Below, one piece after another: positions 1-7,670 of a DNA stretch of 64,000 nucleotides. Each line of letters starts with the position of its first letter. Positions within the stretch are counted from its first letter, which is position 1. This DNA is from Pistricoccus aurantiacus. Lineage in GTDB: Bacteria; Pseudomonadota; Gammaproteobacteria; Pseudomonadales; Halomonadaceae. A model generated the notes under the pieces. The model worked only from the letters and a program-made list of their open reading frames with translations. It was not told the DNA's origin and did no database searches. Made by a program: the position numbers and the translations under genes. The stretch lies in assembly GCF_042682565.1 (NCBI RefSeq), contig NZ_JBHUIC010000005.1. One strand, 5' to 3'.

Positions 1-1
1 A

Positions 2-97
2 AAGCTGGCGCGCAGCTTTCGCGCCCTCAACCAATTGGCGGCGGCCATTATCGCGTTTCGGAAGGTACCGCTTAAAGTGAATATTATTTACGGATAG
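2..97 (+). CDS. C-terminal end of an unidentified protein (partial)
   Basis: An open frame runs from the left edge to a TAG at 95-97 and gives about 31 residues (ending KVNIIYG). It is followed 30 bases later by a terminator hairpin, so it is probably the real end of a plus-strand gene that starts outside the window. The alanine/leucine-rich 'FRALNQLAAAIIAFRK' stretch vaguely recalls the C-terminus of IS5-type transposases, but this is too short to claim. Function not assigned. Confidence 0.4.
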   Translation, partial: KLARSFRALNQLAAAIIAFRKVPLKVNIIYG

Positions 98-127
98 ATT
101 CTAAGCCTTGTCACTCGAGATAGCGCT

Positions 128-153
128 AAAAGCCCCGGGCCGAAGGGGCTTTT
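128..153. terminator. Bidirectional intrinsic terminator
   Basis: AAAAGCCCC and GGGGCTTTT form a perfect 9-bp stem around an 8-base loop, with A and T runs built into the stem ends so it can work on both strands. It sits between the plus-strand gene end at 97 and the end of the minus-strand thioredoxin-like gene at 170. Confidence 0.85.
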
Positions 154-169
154 CATGTTTGCCTTTGGC

Positions 170-400
170 TCAGGCAAGCAACTGCTGGATCTCGTCTGCA
201 GGAATGACCTTGCCCTCAGTAACGATCTCATCATCAATCGCCAGTGCCGGCGTGCGCATGATGCCCGCATCGATAATGGCATTGGTGTCGGTCACCTTCT
301 CGATGTCGTACTCGAGTCCTTTCGCTTTTGCAGCGTCTTCCGCATTCGCTGTCAGCTGTTTGCATTTGGCGCAGCCGCTGCCATAGATCGTAAATTTCAT
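170..400 (-). CDS. Small thioredoxin-like protein (MTH895/TM0996 'redox-active disulfide protein 2' family)
   Basis: The 76-residue product starts MKFTIYGSGCAKC; the CAKC motif near residue 10 is the redox-active CxxC of this minimal thioredoxin-fold family, and the cis-proline loop is visible as 'RTPAL' near residue 48. The start at 400 is preferred over an upstream ATG because the fold begins right there. The gene lies 39 bp downstream of the permease gene on the same strand. In many genomes this family sits beside ArsP/YraQ-type permeases, which suggests a thiol or metalloid partner role. The function is inferred; the family assignment is firm. Confidence 0.85.
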   Translation of the reverse strand: MKFTIYGSGCAKCKQLTANAEDAAKAKGLEYDIEKVTDTNAIIDAGIMRTPALAIDDEIVTEGKVIPADEIQQLLA

Positions 401-439
401 GGTTTGTCCTCGCTCGTGATGTAGGTGCAACGGATGAAA

Positions 440-1759
440 TCACCACCAGTTGCCATAAACAAAGCCGGATATGGTGGCCATCACCACCACCAGCGCGCAA
501 TAAACCAGTGTTTTTTGCGTACCCAATATGGTGCGAATCACCAGCATGTTCGGCAGGGACAGTGCCGGTCCTGCCAGGAGCAGCGCCAATGCCGGCCCCT
601 TGCCCATGCCGGATCCCATCAATGCGTCGACGATCGGTACTTCGGTCAGGGTAGAGAAGTACATCAGTGCGCCCAGTACCGAGGCGATGACGGTGGAGGC
701 CAGGGTGTTATCGCCTACGGCCACAGCCACCCATTCCGACGGTATGATTCCCTCGTGGCCGGGGCGACCCAGCGCGAAGCCGGCAACGAATACCCCGACC
801 AGCAGCAGAGGCAAGATTTGTTTGGCGAAATCCCAGCTTTGTAGCGCCCACTCGCGATCCTGCTCACGCGACGCCGAGATGATCATCAAACCGGCGATAC
901 CGATAGCGAAGGGTAGCTCGGGAACACCCGGCACAATGACAGCCGTGGCGCCGATCACCGCCGCCAGCATCAGTAACCGAGTCGCCGGCCAGTGCCAGCG
1001 CCAGATCAGCAGGCCCGCCAGCGCGGCGGAAAGCAGTGCGGTAATCTGCCATTTCCACTGGTAAATCCGCATCCAGGCGGCGCTGTCCGCAGCCGCCCAA
1101 TTGGCGAATACCAGCACCCCGATCATCAGGGCGAAAAAGGTCACAATCGCACTCATCGGCTTATCCGTGCCATCGCCACCGAATCCACGAGTGTTCTTGA
1201 CCACTCGCCGTGCCTCTTCCCTGCGGTAGATCAGGTGCATGAGGGTACCGATCACCAGGGCGAACAGGATGGCCCCGACTGCACGGGCAATGCCGATCTC
1301 GGCGCCCAGCACTTTGGCGGTGACGACCACGGCCATGATATTGATGGCGGGTCCCGAATAAAGAAACGCAATCGCCGCGCCCAGGCCCGCACCGCGCTTG
1401 TAGATGCCCCCGAACAGAGGCAGGACGGTACAGGAACACACGGCCAGCAGCGTCCCGGATACCGATGCCACGCTAAACGCCACCGGTTTGGACGCCTCGG
1501 GCCCTAGGTAGCGCATCACCGCCCCCTGACTGATATACGTCGACATGGCACCGGCAATCAGGAACGCCGGCAGCAAGCACAGAATAACGTGCTCCTGGGC
1601 GTACCAGTGGGTCAGGCGAACCGCTTCCAGTACCGCGTTGTCGAAGCGCGCCGTTCCGGCGGGGAGAAAATAAATCAGCAGAAAGGCGGCCAGCATGAAG
1701 AACAGCAGGTTGGCTTCACGAGCGTTGCCGGCATACAGCCCGCGCAATCGTGGGGTCAT
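440..1759 (-). CDS. ArsP/DUF318-family permease
   Basis: A 439-residue polytopic inner-membrane protein with about ten hydrophobic segments. The family signature is visible twice: 'CSCTVLPLFGGIYKRGAGLG' around residue 110 followed by 'SGPAINIMA', and the second-half equivalent 'STLTEVPIVDALMGSGMG' followed by 'AGPALSLPNM'. Members include ArsP, which exports trivalent organoarsenicals, and uncharacterised YraQ-like permeases; the CSC motif is typical of the family. It lies between an ECF sigma gene upstream and a CxxC thioredoxin-like gene downstream, all on one strand, so a common transcript is likely. The substrate cannot be read from the sequence. The RBS AAGGAG lies just upstream of the start. 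Confidence 0.85.
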   Translation of the reverse strand: MTPRLRGLYAGNAREANLLFFMLAAFLLIYFLPAGTARFDNAVLEAVRLTHWYAQEHVILCLLPAFLIAGAMSTYISQGAVMRYLGPEASKPVAFSVASVSGTLLAVCSCTVLPLFGGIYKRGAGLGAAIAFLYSGPAINIMAVVVTAKVLGAEIGIARAVGAILFALVIGTLMHLIYRREEARRVVKNTRGFGGDGTDKPMSAIVTFFALMIGVLVFANWAAADSAAWMRIYQWKWQITALLSAALAGLLIWRWHWPATRLLMLAAVIGATAVIVPGVPELPFAIGIAGLMIISASREQDREWALQSWDFAKQILPLLLVGVFVAGFALGRPGHEGIIPSEWVAVAVGDNTLASTVIASVLGALMYFSTLTEVPIVDALMGSGMGKGPALALLLAGPALSLPNMLVIRTILGTQKTLVYCALVVVMATISGFVYGNWW

Positions 1760-1771
1760 CTGAACACTCCT

Positions 1772-1802
1772 TGACAGGGATATCGTTGAAGCACTCCTGT
1801 CA
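1772..1802. promoter_or_regulatory. Inverted repeat upstream of the permease gene
   Basis: TGACAGG at 1772-1778 is repeated inverted as CCTGTCA at 1796-1802 with a 17-base spacer, in the 84-bp gap between the sigma-factor stop and the permease start. It could be an operator or overlap a promoter for the permease/thioredoxin-like pair. No regulator is assigned. Confidence 0.4.
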
Positions 1803-1843
1803 TGGAGACGAACCCACCCGCAAAAGGATGCAGAAAAAATGCG

Positions 1844-2383
1844 TTACCGAGGTACGTGGCAGCAGACTTGACCGTTTTCATCAAACCTGACCTGACAGTT
1901 CATGACAATCTGCTTCCTCAAGCGCTGTCGAGCCCGCAGCAGGCGGGATTTGGCCGCGCTCAGCGCCAGTCCATGCTGTTCTGCGTAGCGCGCCTGAGTC
2001 TGACCGTGCAGGTCGCACTGCTCGACGACATTTCGATCCTCATCGGACAGTTGGGCCAGATTACGCATCAGACATTCTTCCAGTTGGGCGATAGGCGGCT
2101 TTTCATCACGCTCAAGCGGCATGTCAGCGCCAAGATCGATAAACGTTTTCGCGGTGCGCAAGCGGTCCGTCAGAACGTTGCGCAGGACGCTGAATAGCCA
2201 GGCCCTGGGATTTCGCACCTCGCAGAACGCATGGCCTTGCAGAACAAGCTTCAGAAACAGATCCTGAAGCACGTCATCCGCGTCGTGGGGATCCGCGATT
2301 CGTGCCCGCAAGAAAGCAAGCAACTCCTGCTCATGCGCGTCCCAGGCGCTCAAGATGCAGACAGGCGTCATGTCAGGGAGCAT
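1844..2383 (-). CDS. ECF-type sigma factor (SigZ-like) with C-terminal Cys/His cluster
   Basis: The 179-residue product has sigma region 2 at about residues 15-80 ('DPHDADDVLQDLFLKL', 'NPRAWLFSVLRNVLTDRLR') and region 4 at about 105-160 ('ALSAAKSRLLRARQRLR'). The tail ends with C163, C174, C175 and H176, a possible thiol or metal sensor; I see no anti-sigma gene beside it. The start at 2383 is supported by AAAGG a few bases upstream. It is co-directional with the permease and CxxC protein, so it may control them. SigZ-like placement rests on overall length and the tail; regulation is inferred. Confidence 0.85.
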   Translation of the reverse strand: MLPDMTPVCILSAWDAHEQELLAFLRARIADPHDADDVLQDLFLKLVLQGHAFCEVRNPRAWLFSVLRNVLTDRLRTAKTFIDLGADMPLERDEKPPIAQLEECLMRNLAQLSDEDRNVVEQCDLHGQTQARYAEQHGLALSAAKSRLLRARQRLRKQIVMNCQVRFDENGQVCCHVPR

Positions 2384-2467
2384 TTTACCTTTCTTGCTGT
2401 CGCGCTATCGGCCTTGTTCATTGGCATCAGCCTGCTGGTTTCAACCATTAAATCCGCCTACCTAAAA

Positions 2468-2773
2468 CTAGTAACGGGACTCGGTAGGCGTTCGATACGC
2501 ATCCAGCAGATAGTCCTCCTTGGGCGGAGGCATCTGCAGATAAAAGCCTTTCTCCTTGATGGCCTCGATTACCGCAGTCGTCTCCACCCGCGCCAGGGGC
2601 TTCTGCGGCGTCAGCACCAAGGTCATGACAGCTTGCGGCGTGCCGAAGCTTGCAAGCAGCGCCTCGGGGACGTCCACCAGGCCACGCTGCTTGTCCACGT
2701 AGAGATACATCTCGTCCTTACGCGAGCTCTTGAACACTTCGCATAATAGCTTGCCGTCTCTCAAGGAAGTCAT
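2468..2773 (-). CDS. ycgL: YcgL domain-containing protein
   Basis: The 101-residue product carries the YcgL pattern: 'CEVFKSSRKDEMYLYVDK' near the N-terminus, 'VPEALLASFG' in the middle and 'KGFYLQMPPP' near the C-terminus. YcgL proteins are small conserved gammaproteobacterial proteins without a settled biochemical role. The start overlaps the stop of the ribonuclease D gene in an ATGA arrangement, the same neighbourhood found in many gammaproteobacteria, so the two are almost certainly translated from one mRNA. Confidence 0.88.
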   Translation of the reverse strand: MTSLRDGKLLCEVFKSSRKDEMYLYVDKQRGLVDVPEALLASFGTPQAVMTLVLTPQKPLARVETTAVIEAIKEKGFYLQMPPPKEDYLLDAYRTPTESRY

Positions 2774-3897
2774 GTAGTGGCGACCTCTTTCAATGCATTC
2801 GCCAAGGGTTGGGCCAGACGCTCGCCCCGCCAGCCTCGGGGCAACGGTAACGGCGCATCCAGCAGGCTCGCTCCCACCAGCGCTTCAAGGTCCCGGCGTC
2901 GCATCAAGACCTCCGGCGCCAGCCCCAGCGTTTCAGCTTCAGCGGCGACGACCTGCTTGAGCGCCTTGAGACGCTTCTTGAACGCTGGCGTCATGGGAGA
3001 AGGCAGTGGCGCCGGCAGCTCCTCCTGCGCCTGCTGGCGTGCCTGTTCAACCAAGGCCAGCAGCGTGTCTCCCTCGCGTTTGATCAGCGCGGGCTTGAGC
3101 CCTTGGATATCCGCCAGCAGGGTTTTGTTTTTGGGCATTCGCTCAGCGATTTCATAGAGTAGTTTGTCGTTGATCAGCCAGCCGCGTGGCAGGTCGCGTC
3201 GGCGAACTTCCGTTTCTCGCCACTGTGTCAGACGCTGGTAGGCCTCTATCTGACGGGGAGATAGCCGCCACAGCTGACGCTGGCGCAGATACCACTGTCC
3301 ATTCGCTGCGTTGCCCTCTTCCTGAATGCCGAGCGTGCGACAGTCTTCTTCCAGCCATGCCAGCCGGCCGGAGCCCTCGAGTGCCTTGCGCTGAGCCCGC
3401 CAGGCGTCCAGCAGATACACCACGTCCCAGGCCGCATAGCGCTGCTGAGAGTCGGAAAGCGGGCGCTCCAGCCAATCGGAACGAGTCTCGTCCTTGGGCA
3501 ACACTTCGCCGGTCCAGCGCTCCACCAGACGCTGATAGCTCATGGCCGGGTCTTCCCCAAGAAGCGCCTGGGCCAGCTGGGTGTCCATCACGGGAGCAAT
3601 CGCCACATCGGCCCAGATGCGCATGACCTCCAGGTCTTCACTGCTGGCGTGCAGCAGTTTCAGGGGGCCGGAAGCCAACAGCTCGCGCAGGGCCTGTGTC
3701 GCTTTCACCGCCTGAGGATCGATCAGGTACACCGGGCCGCCCCCGTATAGCTGGATCAGCGCGGGTACCGGGTAGAAGGTGGATTCGCGAAAGAACTCCG
3801 TGTCCATGGCCAGGGTGTCGGCCTGACTGAGTGCTCGACAGGCGGCGTTCAGCGCTTGAGGGGTATCGATCCAGCGAATATCGAGGTCGAGGGACAT
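2770..3897 (-). CDS. rnd: Ribonuclease D
   Basis: A 375-residue DEDDy-type 3'-5' exoribonuclease that trims tRNA and other stable RNA 3' ends in the cytoplasm. The exonuclease motifs are visible as 'AMDTEFFRESTFYP' (about residues 30-43), 'LLHASSEDLEVM' (about 82-93) and 'YAAWDVVYLLD' (about 154-164). An HRDC domain follows at about 210-280 ('SPRQIEAYQRLTQWRE'). The length matches the family. It lies 39 bp downstream of recR and overlaps ycgL by four bases. Confidence 0.93.
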   Translation of the reverse strand: MSLDLDIRWIDTPQALNAACRALSQADTLAMDTEFFRESTFYPVPALIQLYGGGPVYLIDPQAVKATQALRELLASGPLKLLHASSEDLEVMRIWADVAIAPVMDTQLAQALLGEDPAMSYQRLVERWTGEVLPKDETRSDWLERPLSDSQQRYAAWDVVYLLDAWRAQRKALEGSGRLAWLEEDCRTLGIQEEGNAANGQWYLRQRQLWRLSPRQIEAYQRLTQWRETEVRRRDLPRGWLINDKLLYEIAERMPKNKTLLADIQGLKPALIKREGDTLLALVEQARQQAQEELPAPLPSPMTPAFKKRLKALKQVVAAEAETLGLAPEVLMRRRDLEALVGASLLDAPLPLPRGWRGERLAQPLANALKEVATT

Positions 3898-3936
3898 AAA
3901 GAATCGGGGCTCGGTTTGAGAAAAAGGGAAGGTCGG

Positions 3937-4542
3937 TCAGACGCTGGAAAACGGCAGGCGCCCGTTGAACGCTCGGCTCAGGGTGCCGCCATCGACATAT
4001 TCCAGTTCGCCGCCCATGGGCACCCCATAGGCGAGACGAGACAGACGGATATCACGACCTTCGAGCTGGGCGGCAATATAATGGGCCGTGGCCTCTCCCT
4101 CCACGGTGGGATTGGTGGCCAGGATAATCTCGTCGATTTCACCTTCGGACAGCCGCGATTCCAGCTGATCTAGACCGATATCTTCCGGGCCGATACCGTC
4201 CAGGGGGGATAGATGACCATGCAGCACGAAATACTGACCGCGGTAGCCGCCGGCTTCTTCGATGGCCAGCATATCCGCCGGGGATTCGACGATACACAGG
4301 AGTCGCTCATCGCGCCGGCTGCTGCGACACAGCTCGCACAACTCCGCCTCGGTCAGAGTGCGACAGCGCCGACAATACCCCACTTCCGCCAAGGCCTGAG
4401 CCAATATCGCCGCCAGGCGTTCGCCGCCGGGTCGATCCCGCTCCAGCAGATGCAGCGCCATCCGCTGAGCGCTCTTGGGACCGACGCCGGGCAGCACGCG
4501 CAGCGACTCCAGCAGTCGATCCACCAGGGGTGAAAAACTCAT
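3937..4542 (-). CDS. recR: Recombination protein RecR
   Basis: The 201-residue product is full length for RecR, which acts with RecF and RecO in loading RecA on gapped DNA. Visible are the helix-hairpin-helix 'LPGVGPKSAQRMALHLL' (about residues 17-33), the four-Cys zinc finger 'YCRRCRTLTEAELCELC' (about 56-72) and a Toprim domain starting 'LLCIVESPADMLAIE'. Its ATG overlaps the ybaB stop by one base. The order dnaX-ybaB-recR is classic for proteobacteria. Confidence 0.96.
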   Translation of the reverse strand: MSFSPLVDRLLESLRVLPGVGPKSAQRMALHLLERDRPGGERLAAILAQALAEVGYCRRCRTLTEAELCELCRSSRRDERLLCIVESPADMLAIEEAGGYRGQYFVLHGHLSPLDGIGPEDIGLDQLESRLSEGEIDEIILATNPTVEGEATAHYIAAQLEGRDIRLSRLAYGVPMGGELEYVDGGTLSRAFNGRLPFSSV

Positions 4543-4868
4543 CAGAACGGCATCTGGAAGCCCGGGGGAAGATTCAGGCCGGAAGTGGCCTCTTCCATCT
4601 TGGCCTTGGAGCTGGCTTCCACCTTGCGCACCGCGTCGTTGACCGCTGCGGCGAGCAGATCCTCGAGCAGCTCCTTGTCCTCTTCCATCAAGGAAGGGTC
4701 GATTTCCACCTTGCTGACATCGTGGCGACCGTTCATGGTCAACCTGATCATGCCCGCGCCGGCTTCGCCCTGGACTTCGGACTGCGCGATTTCCTCCTGC
4801 ACGCGCTGCATTTTTTCCTGCATTTCCTGGGCCTGCTTCATCAGGTTGCCCATTCCGCCTTTCAACAT
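4542..4868 (-). CDS. ybaB: YbaB/EbfC-family nucleoid-associated protein
   Basis: A 108-residue DNA-binding protein with the family's N-terminal helix 'GNLMKQAQEMQEKMQRVQEE' and the central beta region 'GMIRLTMNGRHDVSKVEIDP'. EbfC dimers bind DNA with a tweezer-like fold and belong to the nucleoid-associated proteins. It sits between dnaX and recR, overlapping recR by one base. Confidence 0.95.
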   Translation of the reverse strand: MLKGGMGNLMKQAQEMQEKMQRVQEEIAQSEVQGEAGAGMIRLTMNGRHDVSKVEIDPSLMEEDKELLEDLLAAAVNDAVRKVEASSKAKMEEATSGLNLPPGFQMPF

Positions 4869-4935
4869 GATCTTTCCTCTCTCATGGGAATAATTTTATA
4901 CCGCTAGCTGCCATCAACGGATTGCTCGCATCAAG

Positions 4936-6936
4936 CTAATCAGCTTCCGATTGGGGGCTTTCCGCTGACACGCTTTCCTCGATCAGTGTGGCGCCAAACA
5001 CCTGTTGCAACTGTTGAATATGCGGGTCCGACCGCAAGGCTTCAACCGCCACCGCATGACGTTCCTTAGCCAGCCGCTCGGCCTGGGCGCTAGGAGTTTC
5101 GACATCCGGATCAATCTCTCCCGGGCTGATATCGAGCCGCCGCGGTAAGCCGCTGGCCTCGAGCGCCTTCTGTATGCGCTGAATGTGAATATCCGCCAGC
5201 ATCGCCGATTGGCCGGGATCCAGACGCAGCTTCAAGGTATTGCCGTCGTCTGTTTCGACAGCGCAGTGAGCGGCCAGGTTTCGTGTCAGGCCGCTGAGAG
5301 AAAGCCCTTCGAAAAGCCTCAGCCAGGCAGTGTGATCGAGCCGCTCCGCGTCGCCGGGCGTAACGTCTTGCGATGCCGTTTCGTGCTCCACGGTGCTTTC
5401 CTCGACGATACCCTCTTCATCACTCTCTTCATCCGCTTGAAGGTCCACCAGTTTCTCAGCCGGTGGCGCTTCCGGGGCGAGCTGCTCATCCAGAAGCCAG
5501 GGCGGCGGCTCATCCAGCGGCGGAGTGTCATCGATAGGCTGCGAGACATCGACGGGTTGGAAGTCTTGGTCGAACTGAGAGCCCTCGGCCAAGAACTCAG
5601 GGGACGGTGAGCCGGAAGATGCTGTCTCATCAGGGAGAGAAGCCTCAGCCGATGGAGAAGAATTCTCGGCGGGGGGCGTGAAGGGTTCTTTGTCTGCTGC
5701 TGAGAATTCCTTACCTGCTGAAGGCTCTTTACCCGCTGAGGGCTCTTCACCCTTAACCGCTGAGGGCTCTTTATCCTTACCCGCTGAGGGCTCTCCGCGC
5801 AACGGCAGCGGCGTCTGGGGCGGTTTGGGCACGCCCTGGGGGCGAAACGCCAGCATTCGCAGCAAGGTCATTTCCAGCGCCGCACGCATATCCGGCGCGT
5901 ATTCCATGTCGCCTCGCCCTTGCAAGCCGATCTGGTAATAGAGTTGCACGTCTTCCGCGGTAAAGCGCGCCGCCAGGGCGAGCAGGCTATCGCGGTCGCC
6001 GTGGCCGTTATCCACCGCGTTCGGCACCATCTGCGCGATGGCCAGACGATGCAAGAGACCCAATAGATCGTCCAGCACGCCGGTAAAGTCAGGCCCCTGC
6101 TCCGCCAGGACGGCAATTTCAGCCAGCACGCGGGAGGCATCCACTTCCGCCAGCGCCTCGATCAACGTCAATAGAAGGCGGTGATCCAAGGTGCCCAGCA
6201 TGGCGGCCACGTCCGCGTGGCGAACCGTGCCTTGACCGAAGGCGATAGCCTGATCCGTCAGGCTCATGGCATCGCGCATGGAGCCATCCGCTGCCTTGCC
6301 CAACAGCCAGAGCGCGCTTTCCTCGAAAGTGACCTCTTCGGCGTTCAGCACTCGGGTAAGATGCTCGACGATACGCTCCGGCGGCATGTTCTTCAGGGTG
6401 AACTGCAGACAGCGGGACAGGACCGTCACCGGCAGCTTCTGCGGGTCCGTGGTAGCCAGCAGAAACTTCACGTGGGGCGGTGGCTCTTCCAAGGTCTTGA
6501 GCAGCGCGTTGAAGCTGTGAGTGGACAGCATGTGCACTTCGTCGATCAGGTACACCTTGTAGCGCCCTTGGGTGGGAGCGTACTGCACGTTGTCCAGCAG
6601 TTCTCGGGTATCTTCCACCTTGGTACGGGAGGCGGCGTCTACTTCGATCAGATCGACGAAGCGCCCTTCGTCAATGGCTCGACAGCTTTCGCATTCGCCG
6701 CAGGGGCGCGAGGTCACACCTTCATCGCCGTAGCCGCCGGCGGTGCAGTTCAGGCATTTGGCGAGAATACGCGCCAAGGTGGTCTTGCCTACCCCGCGGG
6801 TGCCGGTGAAGAGATAGGCGTGGTGCAGCCTGCCTTGATCCAGCGCATTGACCAAGGCGCGCTGTACATGTTCCTGGCCGACCAGTTCATGAAAGGTGCG
6901 CGGACGCCATTTACGGGCCAGTACCTGGTAGCTCAT
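4936..6936 (-). CDS. dnaX: DNA polymerase III subunit tau (DnaX)
   Basis: The clamp-loader ATPase starts at MSYQVLARKWRPRTF (6936); an in-frame upstream extension to 7071 is low in family similarity and is rejected. Walker A is 'GTRGVGKTT', the zinc-binding Cys set lies at 'CLNC...CGECESC', and the DE-box is 'LIDEVHML'. After about residue 370 comes a long Pro/Glu/Ser linker with repeated EPSAGK-type units, then the C-terminal tau domain that contacts polymerase and helicase. I see no A_AAA_AAG slippery heptamer in the gene, so a separate gamma form made by the E. coli type of frameshift is not evident. The product is 666 residues. Confidence 0.94.
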   Translation of the reverse strand: MSYQVLARKWRPRTFHELVGQEHVQRALVNALDQGRLHHAYLFTGTRGVGKTTLARILAKCLNCTAGGYGDEGVTSRPCGECESCRAIDEGRFVDLIEVDAASRTKVEDTRELLDNVQYAPTQGRYKVYLIDEVHMLSTHSFNALLKTLEEPPPHVKFLLATTDPQKLPVTVLSRCLQFTLKNMPPERIVEHLTRVLNAEEVTFEESALWLLGKAADGSMRDAMSLTDQAIAFGQGTVRHADVAAMLGTLDHRLLLTLIEALAEVDASRVLAEIAVLAEQGPDFTGVLDDLLGLLHRLAIAQMVPNAVDNGHGDRDSLLALAARFTAEDVQLYYQIGLQGRGDMEYAPDMRAALEMTLLRMLAFRPQGVPKPPQTPLPLRGEPSAGKDKEPSAVKGEEPSAGKEPSAGKEFSAADKEPFTPPAENSSPSAEASLPDETASSGSPSPEFLAEGSQFDQDFQPVDVSQPIDDTPPLDEPPPWLLDEQLAPEAPPAEKLVDLQADEESDEEGIVEESTVEHETASQDVTPGDAERLDHTAWLRLFEGLSLSGLTRNLAAHCAVETDDGNTLKLRLDPGQSAMLADIHIQRIQKALEASGLPRRLDISPGEIDPDVETPSAQAERLAKERHAVAVEALRSDPHIQQLQQVFGATLIEESVSAESPQSEAD
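5714..5795 (-). repeat. Imperfect repeats in the dnaX linker
   Basis: Four copies of a unit close to CCGCTGAGGGCTCTT (plus-strand reading) occur at about 5714-5729, 5733-5747, 5757-5771 and 5781-5794 with spacers of variable length. They stay in frame and encode EPSAGK/EPSAVK-like units in the disordered tau linker. This looks like a slippage-prone tract that can change linker length. Confidence 0.8.
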
Positions 6937-7223
6937 GCAGCGTGGAATCCTTGCAGCGGTGTGGGACGCTATCGACGTCGATTCGAACGTTCGCCGTGAT
7001 CGATCGTTTCCGCAAGTGGCGGACTGTCGCTCGAAAGCGCTGTCTTCAACACTTGGCCGGGCCGGCGACAAGCGCCTTGGCTGATATCGCTCGGCACGAG
7101 CCGTATTTTGAATAATCGTTGAAAATCGGGATAATTATAGCGTCATCTTGTTCCTGGCGTCAGCTAGGCTACAACTGCCACTACAATGATTAGCGCTTAT
7201 TTTCAACGACCAGGGAGTACGGT

Positions 7224-7640
7224 ATGTACCAGAAAATCATGGTCCCGGTGGACTTGGCGCATCTGGAAACCCTGCAAAAATCGCTACGGGTCGCCGTGGA
7301 CATTGCTCGCCTCTACGAGGCAGAAATTTACTATATCAGTATCACCTCTTCATTACCGGGCAAGGTGGCCAGAACTCCGGAAGAGTACACGCGAAAACTC
7401 GAGGAATTTGCCGACGAACAAGGCGAAACTCACGGCTTGGCCACCAGCGCGCGCACCTTTCTGAGTCATGATCCGGTGGCGGATATGGACGAAATCATCG
7501 TAAGTGCCGCCAAACGAATCGGGGCCGACCTGATCGTGATGGCGACTCAGCTGCCTGGACGACTGAATATTTTTCTCCCTACCAATGGCAGCCGCGTGGC
7601 GCGCCACACTGAAGTATCCGTTTTCTTGGTGCGAAGCTAA
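7224..7640 (+). CDS. Universal stress protein (UspA family)
   Basis: The 138-residue single-domain Usp begins 'MYQKIMVPVDLAHLE' and ends with the nucleotide-loop remnant 'GSRVARHTEVSVFLVRS'. 'GADLIVMATQLPGR' and the downstream 'TNGSRVARH' correspond to the ATP-binding segment, so ATP binding is plausible. It lies 30 bp upstream of the first BCCT gene. A Usp next to an osmolyte transporter recalls TeaD beside the TeaABC ectoine transporter in Halomonas elongata; a similar regulatory link here is inference. The RBS AGGGAG is visible upstream. Confidence 0.9.
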   Translation: MYQKIMVPVDLAHLETLQKSLRVAVDIARLYEAEIYYISITSSLPGKVARTPEEYTRKLEEFADEQGETHGLATSARTFLSHDPVADMDEIIVSAAKRIGADLIVMATQLPGRLNIFLPTNGSRVARHTEVSVFLVRS

Positions 7641-7670
7641 TAATTTTCCCGTTTTTCAGGAGTCTTCCTG

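Noticed and set aside
6937..7071. N-terminal extension of DnaX
   Set aside because: The 45 extra residues are not DnaX-like; the conserved start MSYQVLARKW is at 6936.
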